NCBI GenBank assembly: GCA_014647935.1
Contig: BMQD01000007.1
Coordinates: 124,001-188,000 of the forward strand
Reading direction: 5' to 3'
From: Planomonospora parontospora
GTDB lineage: Bacteria > Actinomycetota > Actinomycetes > Streptosporangiales > Streptosporangiaceae
DNA: 64,000 nt
Below, in pieces: positions 17,567 through 26,075 of this stretch. Every line of letters begins with the position of its first letter. Within the stretch, counting starts at the first letter, position 1. The notes below the pieces were generated by a model. That model had not been told where the DNA came from. It did not search any database and saw nothing but the letters and a program-made list of their open reading frames with translations. A program made the position numbers and the translations under genes.

Positions 17567-18772
17567 ATGGCGAGCCGCGATCCCCGATGGGTGTTCAAGG
17601 ACCGCCCGTCCGTCGGGCTGATCGCCGGGCTCGTCGCGACCGGGCTGTGCGCGCTGGTCTCGTTCTCCTTCGACCTGCGCGACGGCGACCCGGTGCACTT
17701 CCTCATCGCCCTGGCCCTGGCGCTGGCCCCGGTCCCGGTGCTGCTGGCGGCGGTGCTCGCGCTGGACCGGATGGAGCCCGAGCCGCGCGGCAACCTGGTC
17801 TTCGCCTTCGCCTGGGGCGCGGGCGTGGCCGTCCTGGTGGCGGGCGTGGTCAACTCCCTGAACCTGCTCTACCTGTGGCAGTCGGCGATGCTCGAGCAGA
17901 CCGAGGCGCGCAACCTCGCCGCGACGTTCGGCGCCCCGGTGGTCGAGGAGACCATGAAGGGCCTGGTCCTGCTGGGCCTGCTCAGGTTCAGGCGGGCGGA
18001 GCTGGACGGGCCCACCGACGGCGTCATCTACGCCAGCATGGTCGGCCTCGGCTTCGCGATGAGCGAGAACGTCAGCTACTACGTGAGCGCCCTCGGCGAA
18101 ACCGGCGCGCGCGGCCTGGCGGTGACCGCCGTGCTGCGCGGCGTGCTCTCGCCGTTCGCGCACCCGCTGTTCACCTCGATGATCGGCATCGCGGTGGCCT
18201 ACGCCGCCCAGCGCAACCGTCCGGGGCAGGTGAGCGTCATCGCGGCGGGCTGGGTCGGCGCGATGCTGCTGCACGGCATCTGGAACGGTTTCACGCTCTA
18301 TGCCGGGCTCACCGGGCTGGCCGGCGCCTACCTGCTGCTGATGGTCGTGCTGCTGGTGCTCATCGGCGTGGTGGTCCGCGACCGCAGGCGCATCGTCGGC
18401 CTGATCCAGAACTACCTGCCCGCCTACCAGGCGACCGGGCTGGTCGCCCCGCAGGACGTCTACATGCTCTCCTCGCTGCCCGGCCGCCGCCAGGCCCGGC
18501 ACTGGGCCAGGACGAACGGCGGGCGCGCGGGGCTGCGGGCGATGACCGACTACCAGCTCGCCGCCACCGAGCTCGGCCTGCTGCACGAGCGGGCCGCGCA
18601 CCGGACGATCGGCGAGCAGACCTTCAACGAGGAGCAGTACGCACTGCTGCAGTGCATGGCCGAGGCCCGCCGCAACTTCCCGGTGGCGGCGGCGCCGGTC
18701 CCGGCCCGGGGGCAGGCGCCCGAGGCGACCCCCTGGAGCCGCCCGCCCGGCGGGCAGGCTCCCTCCCCGTAA
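17567..18772 (+). CDS. PrsW-family intramembrane metalloprotease
   Basis: 401 residues. The PrsW/CPBP-type motifs are in order: an EE pair in APVVEETMKG (near residue 127), DGPTDGVIYASMVGLGFAMSENVSYY, then HPLFTSMIG and MLLHGIWNG carrying the later histidines. Eight or so hydrophobic helices precede a soluble C-terminal 100 residues. PrsW proteases cut anti-sigma factors or other membrane proteins; the substrate here is unknown. The start follows a -10 hexamer directly. The gene converges on the DUF218 gene, so it is a single-gene unit. Confidence 0.88.
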   Translation: MASRDPRWVFKDRPSVGLIAGLVATGLCALVSFSFDLRDGDPVHFLIALALALAPVPVLLAAVLALDRMEPEPRGNLVFAFAWGAGVAVLVAGVVNSLNLLYLWQSAMLEQTEARNLAATFGAPVVEETMKGLVLLGLLRFRRAELDGPTDGVIYASMVGLGFAMSENVSYYVSALGETGARGLAVTAVLRGVLSPFAHPLFTSMIGIAVAYAAQRNRPGQVSVIAAGWVGAMLLHGIWNGFTLYAGLTGLAGAYLLLMVVLLVLIGVVVRDRRRIVGLIQNYLPAYQATGLVAPQDVYMLSSLPGRRQARHWARTNGGRAGLRAMTDYQLAATELGLLHERAAHRTIGEQTFNEEQYALLQCMAEARRNFPVAAAPVPARGQAPEATPWSRPPGGQAPSP

Positions 18773-18793
18773 GGCTTCGCAGGGCTCCGCAGG

Positions 18794-19612
18794 TCAGCTC
18801 CCCGCGCGGAGCGCGGCTTCCAGGGTGGTCTCCCGGGGACCGGGGAAGACCGGCTCGGAGCGCAGGACCACCGCGTCCAGGAAGCCCTTCGCCGCCGCCC
18901 CGAACTCGCGGACCGCGTAGGCGTAGGTGGTCGAGGCCCACCGCCGGGCGGAGTCGTCCCCGGCGCCGGAGGCCTCCAGACCCGCCGCGCGGCACAGCGC
19001 CACGGCCCGGGGCAGATGGAAGCGCTGTGTGACCACGGTCAGCCGGGTGGCGCCGAACACGTCGCGGGCGCGCACGCAGGAGTCCCAGGTGTCGAAGCCC
19101 GCGTAGTCGAGCACCAGGGCCCGGCCGGGCACCCCGCGGGCGAGCAGGTAGTCGCGCATCGCGGTCGGCTCGTCGTAGCCGCGGCGGCCGTTGTCACCGG
19201 AGAGCAGCAGCGCCCGCACCCGGCCGGCCCGGTACAGCTCGGCGGCGATGTCCAGCCGCCTGGCCAGCATGGGGGAGGGGTGGCCGCCGTGCACGGCCGC
19301 GCCCAGCACCAGCGCGACGGGCGCCCGCGGCACCTCGGCGGTCCAGCCGGGGGAGGAGCCGGCCACCACCCGGTGGCCGGAACTGGTCAGCCAGGCCCAG
19401 GTGAGCGGGGCGACCGCCAGCACGCTCAGCGCCACCGCCGCCTGGTAGCAGCGGCGCAGCGCCGTGCGGGACGCCCGGACGGACGCCGGCAGGGATGCGA
19501 CGCGCGCGGCCGTACGGCGCAGCCACCGGACCGGGCCACCGAGCCGAGGCGCAGAAGGGGGCGCAGAAGGGGGCGCGGGCCGGGGCACGGGTCCGTCTCC
19601 GGGGTCACGCAC
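18794..19612 (-). CDS. DUF218 / SanA-YdcF-like membrane-anchored protein
   Basis: 272 residues. One transmembrane segment near residues 50-72 (AALSVLAVAPLTWAWL) precedes a DUF218 domain: VALVLGAAVHGGHPSPML, LLLSGDNGRRGYDEPTAM and LTVVTQRFHLPRAVALC. SanA-type members affect envelope permeability to large antibiotics; the biochemistry is unsettled. The GTG at 19612 overlaps the ctaA stop by 8 nt, indicating co-transcription with ctaA. Confidence 0.82.
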   Translation of the reverse strand: MRDPGDGPVPRPAPPSAPPSAPRLGGPVRWLRRTAARVASLPASVRASRTALRRCYQAAVALSVLAVAPLTWAWLTSSGHRVVAGSSPGWTAEVPRAPVALVLGAAVHGGHPSPMLARRLDIAAELYRAGRVRALLLSGDNGRRGYDEPTAMRDYLLARGVPGRALVLDYAGFDTWDSCVRARDVFGATRLTVVTQRFHLPRAVALCRAAGLEASGAGDDSARRWASTTYAYAVREFGAAAKGFLDAVVLRSEPVFPGPRETTLEAALRAGS

Positions 19613-20603
19613 GTACGGCGTCCGGCGCGGACGCTCCGGCGGGCGCGGCGGCGGGCGCGTCCGCCGGGCCCCGGGAGCGGAGCGCGAAGACCACCCGCAG
19701 GGTGCAGATCCACACCAGGGTCGAGCCGAGCACGTGCAGGCCGACCAGGAACGCGGGCACCGCCAGGAAGTACTGGACGTAGCCGACGACCCCCTGGGCC
19801 AGTTCCACGGCCAGCAGCGTCAGCGCCGCCCGCCGCGCGGGGCCGGACGCGCCGGTCACGTGCAGCGCGAAGGTCAGCGCGAAGGTCAGGCCCACCACGA
19901 GGTAGGCGGCGTCGGCGTGGATCCTGGCCACGGTCTCGATGTCGAAGGGGAACCGGGAGGCCAGCTCGTCCCCGGAGTGGGGGCCGGTGCCGGTCACCAC
20001 CATGCCCGCGACGATCAGCGTGAGCACGGCGCCGACCAGGACGGAGCCGAGCGTGCGGATGCGGGGGTGGACCAGCGGCTCCGGCGGGGCGTCGCCCTCC
20101 CCGGCGCGGGCGTACAGCAGGCAGGCCGCGGCCATCATCCCGACGGAGAACAGGAAGTGCACGTTCACGGTGACCGGGTTGAGCGCGCTGTGCACCACCA
20201 CGCCGCCCCAGAAGGCCTGGACGGCCACGCCGAACGGCTGGATCCAGGCCAGCCGGACCAGGCCGCTCCGGTGCTCCGGCAGGCGGCGCGCGGCGATCAC
20301 GCAGGCCACCGCCACGACCAGCACCAGGAAGGTCAGCAGCCGGTTGCCGAACTCGATCGCCGTGTTGAGCGGCGAGATCCCGTCGTGGGCGGCCGGGACG
20401 AAGCTGTCCGGGGTGCAGCGGGGCCAGGTGGGGCAGCCCAGCCCCGACCCGGTCACCCGCACCACCGCGCCCGTCACCGTGATGCCCGCGTTGACGGCCA
20501 CCGCGGCCAGGGCCCACAGACGCATGGTGGCGGCCGTGGGCGACCACAGGCTCAGGAAGGGGTGCACGGCACGCCGGGCGGGCCGGTCGGGGAGCTCTTT
20601 CAC
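19605..20603 (-). CDS. ctaA: Heme A synthase (COX15/CtaA family)
   Basis: 332 residues, about eight membrane helices; converts heme O to heme A. The extracellular loop after helix 1 is VRVTGSGLGCPTWPRC, carrying the conserved Cys pair. Histidines of the two half-bundles appear in NVHFLFSVG, ARIHADAAYL and LHVLGSTLVW. The GTG at 20603 is 7 nt after a TACCAT hexamer and has no ribosome binding site, so the message is probably leaderless. It completes the ctaB product's route to heme A. Confidence 0.92.
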   Translation of the reverse strand: MKELPDRPARRAVHPFLSLWSPTAATMRLWALAAVAVNAGITVTGAVVRVTGSGLGCPTWPRCTPDSFVPAAHDGISPLNTAIEFGNRLLTFLVLVVAVACVIAARRLPEHRSGLVRLAWIQPFGVAVQAFWGGVVVHSALNPVTVNVHFLFSVGMMAAACLLYARAGEGDAPPEPLVHPRIRTLGSVLVGAVLTLIVAGMVVTGTGPHSGDELASRFPFDIETVARIHADAAYLVVGLTFALTFALHVTGASGPARRAALTLLAVELAQGVVGYVQYFLAVPAFLVGLHVLGSTLVWICTLRVVFALRSRGPADAPAAAPAGASAPDAVRA

Positions 20604-20610
20604 GGGTCAC

Positions 20611-20616
20611 ATGGTA
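20611..20616 (-). promoter_or_regulatory. -10 hexamer of ctaA (leaderless)
   Basis: Minus-strand TACCAT is followed by 7 nt and the GTG at 20603. Confidence 0.45.
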
Positions 20617-20668
20617 GGCGGCGGGTGCGGTGGTCCCGCCTCTGGCCCGGGGAGGGGGCGGCCCGGGG

Positions 20669-21574
20669 TCAGCGTGCGGCGCGGGTGGCGCCCATGCTGG
20701 CGATGACCACGCAGCCGATGGCGGCCCACTCGCGCACGTCGAGGATCTCGCCCAGGACGAGCAGGCCGACCAGGGCGGCCATGGCCGGCTCCAGGCTCAT
20801 CAGGATGCCGAACACCCGCTTGGGCATCCGGCGCAGCGCCTCCAGCTCGATCGAGTAGGGGATGACCGACGACAGCAGTCCGACGCCCAGGCCGATCAGC
20901 AGCAGCTCCGGCTGGAGCAGGTCGGCGCCGCCGGCGGCGACGCCGAAGGGGGCGGACAGCAGGAAGGCGACGAGCATGGCGAAGGACACCCCGCCGGTGC
21001 CCGGGAAGCGCTGCCCCACCGCGGCCGAGAGCAGGATGTAGGCGGCCCAGCAGGCCCCGGCGGCCAGGGCGAAACCGATCCCGACCCAGTCCAGCCCGGA
21101 CGCCTGGCCCCACGGGGCCAGCAGCGCGATGCCCGAGGCGGCCAGCGCCACCCAGAGCAGGTCCAGGCGGCGCCGCGAGGCGGCCACCGCCACACCGAGC
21201 GGGCCGAGGAACTCGACGGCCACCGCGATCCCCATCGGCAGCCGGGCCAGCGCCTCGTAGAACGTCATGTTCATCAGGCCCAGCGCCGCGCCGAACGCGA
21301 CCCCGACCCCCAGGTCGGCCCGGGTGAGCCCGCGCAGCCGGGGCCGGGCCACCACGCACAGGACCAGCGCGCCCATCCCGATCCGCAGCAGCACCACGGC
21401 GCTGGGCGGCAGGTGCGCGAAGAGCTCCTTGGCGAAGCCCGCGCCGGTCTGGACCGACAGGATGGCCAGCAGCACCAGGCCGGAGGGCGGGACGGCGTCG
21501 GAGGCGGCCCGCAGCAGGGCTCCCGGGCCGCGTCGGCCCGGCTCGGCGGCTCCTGGCAGGGCTTCGGCGGTCAT
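20669..21574 (-). CDS. EamA-family (RhtA-like) exporter
   Basis: 301 residues with about ten hydrophobic helices in two EamA repeats (residues 30-150 and 165-295). The end of repeat 2 has RRMPKRVFGILMSLEPAMAALVGLLVLGE, strongly conserved in the RhtA/threonine-homoserine exporter group. Substrate not assignable. ATG at 21574 with GAGGAG 5 nt upstream. Single gene with its own AT-richer promoter region (about 21580-21605). Confidence 0.85.
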   Translation of the reverse strand: MTAEALPGAAEPGRRGPGALLRAASDAVPPSGLVLLAILSVQTGAGFAKELFAHLPPSAVVLLRIGMGALVLCVVARPRLRGLTRADLGVGVAFGAALGLMNMTFYEALARLPMGIAVAVEFLGPLGVAVAASRRRLDLLWVALAASGIALLAPWGQASGLDWVGIGFALAAGACWAAYILLSAAVGQRFPGTGGVSFAMLVAFLLSAPFGVAAGGADLLQPELLLIGLGVGLLSSVIPYSIELEALRRMPKRVFGILMSLEPAMAALVGLLVLGEILDVREWAAIGCVVIASMGATRAAR

Positions 21575-21682
21575 CGCACTCCTCAGGGGCTATATGGCTG
21601 TATGCACCTTACTGGGCCGGGGGGTGCGCCGTCCCGCCGGTTTCCGCGGCCCGGCCGGGAGCCCGCCGGCGGACGGCCGCGC

Positions 21683-23152
21683 TCAGCCGCCGGAGGGCGG
21701 CCGCCTGGCGTACAGCGCCACGGTCATCCCGGGCACCCGGCCGGTGCGCCAGGCCTTGACCCGGGTGAATCCGGCCCCGACCAGCGCGCCGACCCTCCCG
21801 GCCCGCGCGGCGGCCTCGGGGCCTCCGGGCCAGACGACCCATACGCGCCGCCGTTCCCCGACCGCCGCGGCGACGTCGTCCCGCTCCGGGTAGCCGAAGG
21901 AGTCCGGCAGGGGCGCGGTACCGCTGAGCAGCACGTCGTCGGGGAGGCGCTCCCCGCCGTAGTAGAGGAACCCCTCCCGCAGCCGGGAGCGCCCGTAGAC
22001 GATCGCGTCGCCGGGCCGCGCCCCCTGCTCGACGATCCGCACCGCCCGGGGGAAGTTCTCGTGGCGCCCGTCCGGCCTGCGGAGGTCCAGGTGTCCCAGG
22101 TGTCCGGGGACGGCGCCCGCGACGAGGCCCGCCAGGGCGAGCAGCGCGGCGGCCCGGGGGAGCGAGGCGAGCGCGAGACCGGCCAGCAGCGCGTACGCGG
22201 GCACGGTCGCGAACAGGTAGCGGTCGACGTAGACCGGGGCGACCAGGTGGGAGACGGCGAACAGCAGGACGGGCGGGAGCAGCGCCCAGCCCGCCAGGCC
22301 CGCCGTCCAGTTCCCCGGGACGCGCCGTCCGCGGGGGAGCAGCACGAGCGCGGCGATCCCCACCAGGATCCAGCCGGCGACCGGGGTGCCGCCGACCATC
22401 TTCGGCAGGGCCAGGAAGACGGAGGGCTCCGGCAGCCTGATCCAGCTGATGGCGTGCCGCTCGGCGTACCCGACGGCCAGCCACACGGCACCGGGGAGGC
22501 AGCCGGCGCCCATCGCGGGCAGTGCCCGGACCAGGACGCTCCTGCCGTACGGCACCGCGACGATCAGGTGGGCCGCGAGCGTGAGCAGCGCGAACACCTG
22601 GGTGGAGCCGAGCAGCGCGACGGCCGCGGCGTATCCCGCCCACCGGCGGCGGCGCCCCGGCTCCTCGGCCGCCCGGTGCAGCGCCCAGGCGGCCAGGACG
22701 GCCGCGGCCGCGGCGAACGCGTAGGAGCGGGCGTTCTGCCCCTGATAGGAGACGGAGGGCAGGGCCGTGTAGACCGCGGCGGCCAGCAGTCCCGCGGGCA
22801 GGGAGTGCAGCCGGCGTCCCAGGTCGGCCACGAGCACCGCGGCCGCGCCGGTGGCGAGGGCCGACGGCAGGCGCATCCACCACCCGGCCTGCCCGAACTC
22901 CAGCCACAGGTGCATGAACGCGTAGTAGGGCAGGAAGTGCCCGTCGATGTGCTGGGCCAGCTCCCACAGACCGGCCGCGCCCCGGCGGGCGGCACTGTGG
23001 GTGGCCAGTTCGTCCGATGACAGGGAGGCCGTCGATGAGCCGACGACGGCGACAACCGTTGCAATGATCCCCACGGCCGCGTACGGCCGGAGAACTCGCC
23101 CCGTGTGTCGTGCCGCCGGAGCGGCCGCGCGCCGCGTTCCGGTGATTACCAC
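21683..23152 (-). CDS. Polytopic glycosyltransferase-like protein (GT39/mannosyltransferase type)
   Basis: 489 residues with 9-11 predicted membrane helices. The first extracytoplasmic loop carries SLSSDELATHSAAR; an acidic residue here (S-D-E) occupies the place of the catalytic Asp of GT-C enzymes. It continues with HIDGHFLPYYAFMHLWLEFG, as in actinobacterial GT39-like mannosyltransferases. These take polyprenyl-phosphate sugars and glycosylate cell-envelope acceptors; donor and acceptor are unknown here. The GTG at 23152 is 6 nt after TATCAT on the minus strand, a likely leaderless promoter, although the ABC permease gene ends only 45 nt upstream. Confidence 0.7.
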   Translation of the reverse strand: MVITGTRRAAAPAARHTGRVLRPYAAVGIIATVVAVVGSSTASLSSDELATHSAARRGAAGLWELAQHIDGHFLPYYAFMHLWLEFGQAGWWMRLPSALATGAAAVLVADLGRRLHSLPAGLLAAAVYTALPSVSYQGQNARSYAFAAAAAVLAAWALHRAAEEPGRRRRWAGYAAAVALLGSTQVFALLTLAAHLIVAVPYGRSVLVRALPAMGAGCLPGAVWLAVGYAERHAISWIRLPEPSVFLALPKMVGGTPVAGWILVGIAALVLLPRGRRVPGNWTAGLAGWALLPPVLLFAVSHLVAPVYVDRYLFATVPAYALLAGLALASLPRAAALLALAGLVAGAVPGHLGHLDLRRPDGRHENFPRAVRIVEQGARPGDAIVYGRSRLREGFLYYGGERLPDDVLLSGTAPLPDSFGYPERDDVAAAVGERRRVWVVWPGGPEAAARAGRVGALVGAGFTRVKAWRTGRVPGMTVALYARRPPSGG

Positions 23153-23158
23153 TGAGGG

Positions 23159-23164
23159 ATGATA
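23159..23164 (-). promoter_or_regulatory. -10 hexamer of the glycosyltransferase-like gene
   Basis: Minus-strand TATCAT, then 6 nt, then the GTG at 23152. The local sequence is unusually AT-rich for this window. Confidence 0.5.
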
Positions 23165-23197
23165 AAAGATCTTTCCTGCCCCCGCGGAGTGATCACG

Positions 23198-23983
23198 CTA
23201 TTCCCAGCGGAACGTCCGCGAGGCGAGACCCAGGGTGAGGGCCGCCCAGACCGCCAGGACGGCCGCCGCGGCGACGGGCGGGCCCGAGCCGTCGGACAGC
23301 GCCGCGCGGAGCCCGCCGGCCAGCGCGGAGATGGGCAGCAGCTCCAGCGCCGGCTCGACCGCGTCGGGGAAGGCCGAGAGCGGGAAGATCACCCCGCCGC
23401 AGCCGAGCAGGAGCAGGTAGACCAGGTTCGCCCCGGCGAGGGTCGCCTCCGCACGCAGCGTGCCGGCCATCAGCAGGCCGAGGCCGCTGAACGCGGCGGT
23501 GCCCAGCGCGATCAGCGCCAGCGCCGCCAGGGGGGAGCCGCCGGGCCGCCAGCCCAGCGCGAACGCCACCCCGGCGATGACCGCGACCTGCACGGCTTCG
23601 ACCGCCACCACCGCGAGCGTCTTGGCCAGCAGCAGACCGGTCCGGGACAGCGGGGTCGCGCCCAGCCGCTTGAGCACGCCGTACCGGCGCTCGAAACCGG
23701 TGGCGATGGCCTGGCCGGTGAAGGCGGTGGACATCACCGCCAGCGCGAGCACGCCGGGGGTGGTGAAGTCCACCCGGGAGCCGCCGCCGACGTCCACCAG
23801 CGGCGCGCTGGAGAAGCCGACGAGCAGCAGCACCGGAATGATCATCGTGAGCAGCAGCTGCTCGCCGTTGCGCAGCATGGCCCGGATCTCCGCGCCCGCC
23901 TGGGCCAGCACCATGGCGGGCAGCGGCGCGGCGGCGCCGGCGGGCGTCAGGTCCAGCCCCGGCACGGGGGTGTTCGTGGTCAT
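23198..23983 (-). CDS. ABC-2 type exporter permease
   Basis: 261 residues. Six hydrophobic helices with the ABC-2 pattern: an amphipathic N-terminal helix (AEIRAMLRNGEQLLLTMIIPVLLL), a GFERRYGVLKRLGATPLSR coupling segment, and the LLLGCGGVIFPLSAFP loop. It forms the membrane part of a drug, lipid or polyketide exporter with the ATPase gene upstream. Its ATG overlaps the ATPase stop as ATGA, so the two are coupled. Confidence 0.9.
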   Translation of the reverse strand: MTTNTPVPGLDLTPAGAAAPLPAMVLAQAGAEIRAMLRNGEQLLLTMIIPVLLLVGFSSAPLVDVGGGSRVDFTTPGVLALAVMSTAFTGQAIATGFERRYGVLKRLGATPLSRTGLLLAKTLAVVAVEAVQVAVIAGVAFALGWRPGGSPLAALALIALGTAAFSGLGLLMAGTLRAEATLAGANLVYLLLLGCGGVIFPLSAFPDAVEPALELLPISALAGGLRAALSDGSGPPVAAAAVLAVWAALTLGLASRTFRWE

Positions 23984-24888
23984 CGCAGCTCCCGGCCGGT
24001 CAGTTCGAGGAAGACGTCCTCCAGGGTGCGGCGCTCGATGCTGAGGTCGTCGGCGGTGACGCCCTCGGCGGCGCACCAGGCCGTCACGGTCGCCAGCAGC
24101 TCGGGGCCGACCTGCCCTTCGATGATGTAGTGCCCCGCCGGGGACTCCTTGGCCGCGCTGCCCGCGGGCAGCGCGGTGAGCAGCTCGTCGAGGGCGAGCC
24201 CGGGGCGGGCGCGGAAGCGCAGCTGCCGCTCGGCGCCGGTGAGCGAGGCGGGCGTGCCCTCGGCCACCACGCGGCCGTGGTCGATGATCACCACGTGGTC
24301 GGAGAGCTTCTCGGCCTCGTCCATGTGGTGGGTGGTGAGCACCACCGACACCCCCGCGGCCCGCAGGTCGCCGACCAGCTCCCAGCAGGCGTGGCGGGCC
24401 TGGGGGTCCAGCCCGGCGGTCGGCTCGTCGAGGAAGACCAGCTCGGGGCGGCCGATCACGGCCGCGGCCAGCGAGACGCGCTGCTGCTGCCCCCCCGACA
24501 GCCTCCGGTACGGTGTGCGGGCGTGCTCGGTCAGCCCGAGCCGGTCCAGCAGCGCCGCGGGGTCGAGCGGGTTCGCGTAGAAGCGGGCCGTCAGCCGCAG
24601 CCACTCGCCGCAGCGCATGGCCGGGGGCACGCCCCCGGACTGGAGCATCACGCCGACCCGGGCCCGCAGCTCGGGCCGGGCCGGGTCGAGGCCGAGCACG
24701 CTGACCGTGCCGCCGTCCGGGCGCCGGAACCCCTCGCAGATCTCGACGGTGGAGGTCTTGCCCGCGCCGTTGGGGCCGAGGACGGCGGTGACCGCGCCGC
24801 GGCCGGCGCGCAGGCTCAGGCCGTCGATCGCGGTCGTTCGGCCGTACCGTTTGACCAGATCGATGATCTCGACGGCTGGGGAGTCCAT
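23980..24888 (-). CDS. ABC exporter ATP-binding protein (DrrA-like)
   Basis: 302 residues. Walker A VLGPNGAGKTST, Q-loop GVMLQSGG, signature RLSGGQQQRVSLA, Walker B LVFLDEPTAGLDP and switch TTHHMDEAEKL are all intact. A C-terminal extension after residue 225 is typical of DrrA/CcmA-type exporters and ends LEDVFLELTGRELR. The frame is open to 25047, but the ATG at 24888 is 7 nt after a minus-strand TAAACT and the upstream residues are low complexity. Confidence 0.92.
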   Translation of the reverse strand: MDSPAVEIIDLVKRYGRTTAIDGLSLRAGRGAVTAVLGPNGAGKTSTVEICEGFRRPDGGTVSVLGLDPARPELRARVGVMLQSGGVPPAMRCGEWLRLTARFYANPLDPAALLDRLGLTEHARTPYRRLSGGQQQRVSLAAAVIGRPELVFLDEPTAGLDPQARHACWELVGDLRAAGVSVVLTTHHMDEAEKLSDHVVIIDHGRVVAEGTPASLTGAERQLRFRARPGLALDELLTALPAGSAAKESPAGHYIIEGQVGPELLATVTAWCAAEGVTADDLSIERRTLEDVFLELTGRELR

Positions 24889-24895
24889 GGCCACG

Positions 24896-24901
24896 AGTTT
24901 A
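24896..24901 (-). promoter_or_regulatory. -10 hexamer of the ABC exporter operon (leaderless)
   Basis: Minus-strand TAAACT followed by 7 nt and the ATG at 24888; no ribosome binding site between. Confidence 0.5.
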
Positions 24902-25090
24902 GGGACTCCCCCGGGCGGTCCTGTTCGCGCCCTGTCCGCCCCGGGCGGTGCGCGCCCGGCGGGCGGCGGGCCGCCACGCCCGGTAAAAGGCTTCGGGCGG
25001 ATCCCGCCAAGTCCCCCGGCGGCCCGCCGGGCCGTCCTCGCGCGCATGTCAGGCTGGGCGCGTCCGAGTCATGACCGACGGGGGGTCGGA

Positions 25091-25864
25091 GTGTCCGAGC
25101 GGAGCGGCTACCGGTCCGGCGTCCCGTGCTGGGTCGACCTGTCGAGCACCGACGTCGCCCTGTCGGCGCGGTTCTACCGGGAGGTCTTCGGCTGGGAGGT
25201 GGTCTTCGACCCGCGCCCGGACTCCGGCGGCTACGGGCGGTTCACGCTCGGCGGCAGGGCGGTGGCGGGGGTGGGACCGAGCTTCGGCGAGGGCGCGCCC
25301 TCGATGTGGAACGTCCACGTGGCCGTCGACGACGTCGCCGCCACGGCCGCGAAGGTGCGCGCCGCGGGCGGTGGGGTCGTGCTGGAGCCCGCCCAGGTCT
25401 TCGAGCACGGCTGGACCGCCGCCTTCCGGGATCCCTCGGGCGCCTTCTTCATGGCCTGGCAGGCGCTGGAGATGCAGGGCGCCGAGCTCGCCGGCGAACC
25501 GGGCGCGTTCGCCTGGAGCGAGCTGGCCACCCGCGACACCGCGGCGGCCAAGGCCTTCTACCCGGCGGTTTTCGGCTGGGAGGTCCGGGACGGCGGCCCG
25601 GGCGCCGTGGAGTACACCGAGTGGCGGGCGGGCGGCCGGTCCGTGGCCGGGATGGCGCCGATGGACCCGCAGGCGCCGCCGGACGTGCCGCCGCACTGGC
25701 TGACCTACTTCATGGTCGCCGACCTCGGCGCCACCGTGGCGAAGGTCCGCGAGCTGGGCGGTTCGGTCCTCACCGAGCACGTGAGCACCCCCCGGGGGCC
25801 GGTCGCGGTGGTGGCGGACCCGGAGTTCGCCCCCTTCGCGCTGATCGCTCCCGACCGACGCTGA
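25091..25864 (+). CDS. Two-domain VOC (glyoxalase/bleomycin-resistance-like) protein
   Basis: 257 residues with two vicinal-oxygen-chelate domains, at about 8-125 and 136-257. The halves mirror each other: PCWVDLSSTDVALSARFYREVFGW and FAWSELATRDTAAAKAFYPAVFGW, each followed by a GGR(A/S)VAG strand. Actinomycete homologues are often annotated as hydroxylases, but the activity is unproven. The GTG at 25091 has GGGGG 5 nt upstream. Confidence 0.87.
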   Translation: MSERSGYRSGVPCWVDLSSTDVALSARFYREVFGWEVVFDPRPDSGGYGRFTLGGRAVAGVGPSFGEGAPSMWNVHVAVDDVAATAAKVRAAGGGVVLEPAQVFEHGWTAAFRDPSGAFFMAWQALEMQGAELAGEPGAFAWSELATRDTAAAKAFYPAVFGWEVRDGGPGAVEYTEWRAGGRSVAGMAPMDPQAPPDVPPHWLTYFMVADLGATVAKVRELGGSVLTEHVSTPRGPVAVVADPEFAPFALIAPDRR

Positions 25865-25879
25865 TCGCCCCGACCGCTC

Positions 25880-25930
25880 CCGGCCGCCTGACCTGCCCGG
25901 CCGCCTGACCTGCCCGGCCGCCTGACCTGC
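25880..25930 (+). repeat. Three perfect 17-bp tandem repeats
   Basis: The unit CCGGCCGCCTGACCTGC occurs three times without a gap, starting 15 nt after the glyoxalase-like stop. Each unit contains TGA (25889, 25906, 25923), one in each reading frame. Confidence 0.9.
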
Positions 25931-25983
25931 CCGGACGACGCCTGCGCGACGCCCGGGTGACGCAGCGCACTTCCCTTAAGAAA

Positions 25984-26006
25984 ATCCGATATGTGGAATA
26001 TCGGAT
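25984..26006. promoter_or_regulatory. Palindromic operator-like site upstream of the MFS gene
   Basis: ATCCGATAT-GTGGA-ATATCGGAT: 9-bp perfect arms and a 5-bp spacer, in an AT-rich island 70 nt before the efflux pump start. No T tract follows, so an operator is more likely than a terminator. Confidence 0.55.
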
Positions 26007-26075
26007 GACCTGATCTCGTTGGGGACTTCCGGCCCCTATGGGCCCAATGTGGCCTGTGAGGGAACGGAGAACAGG

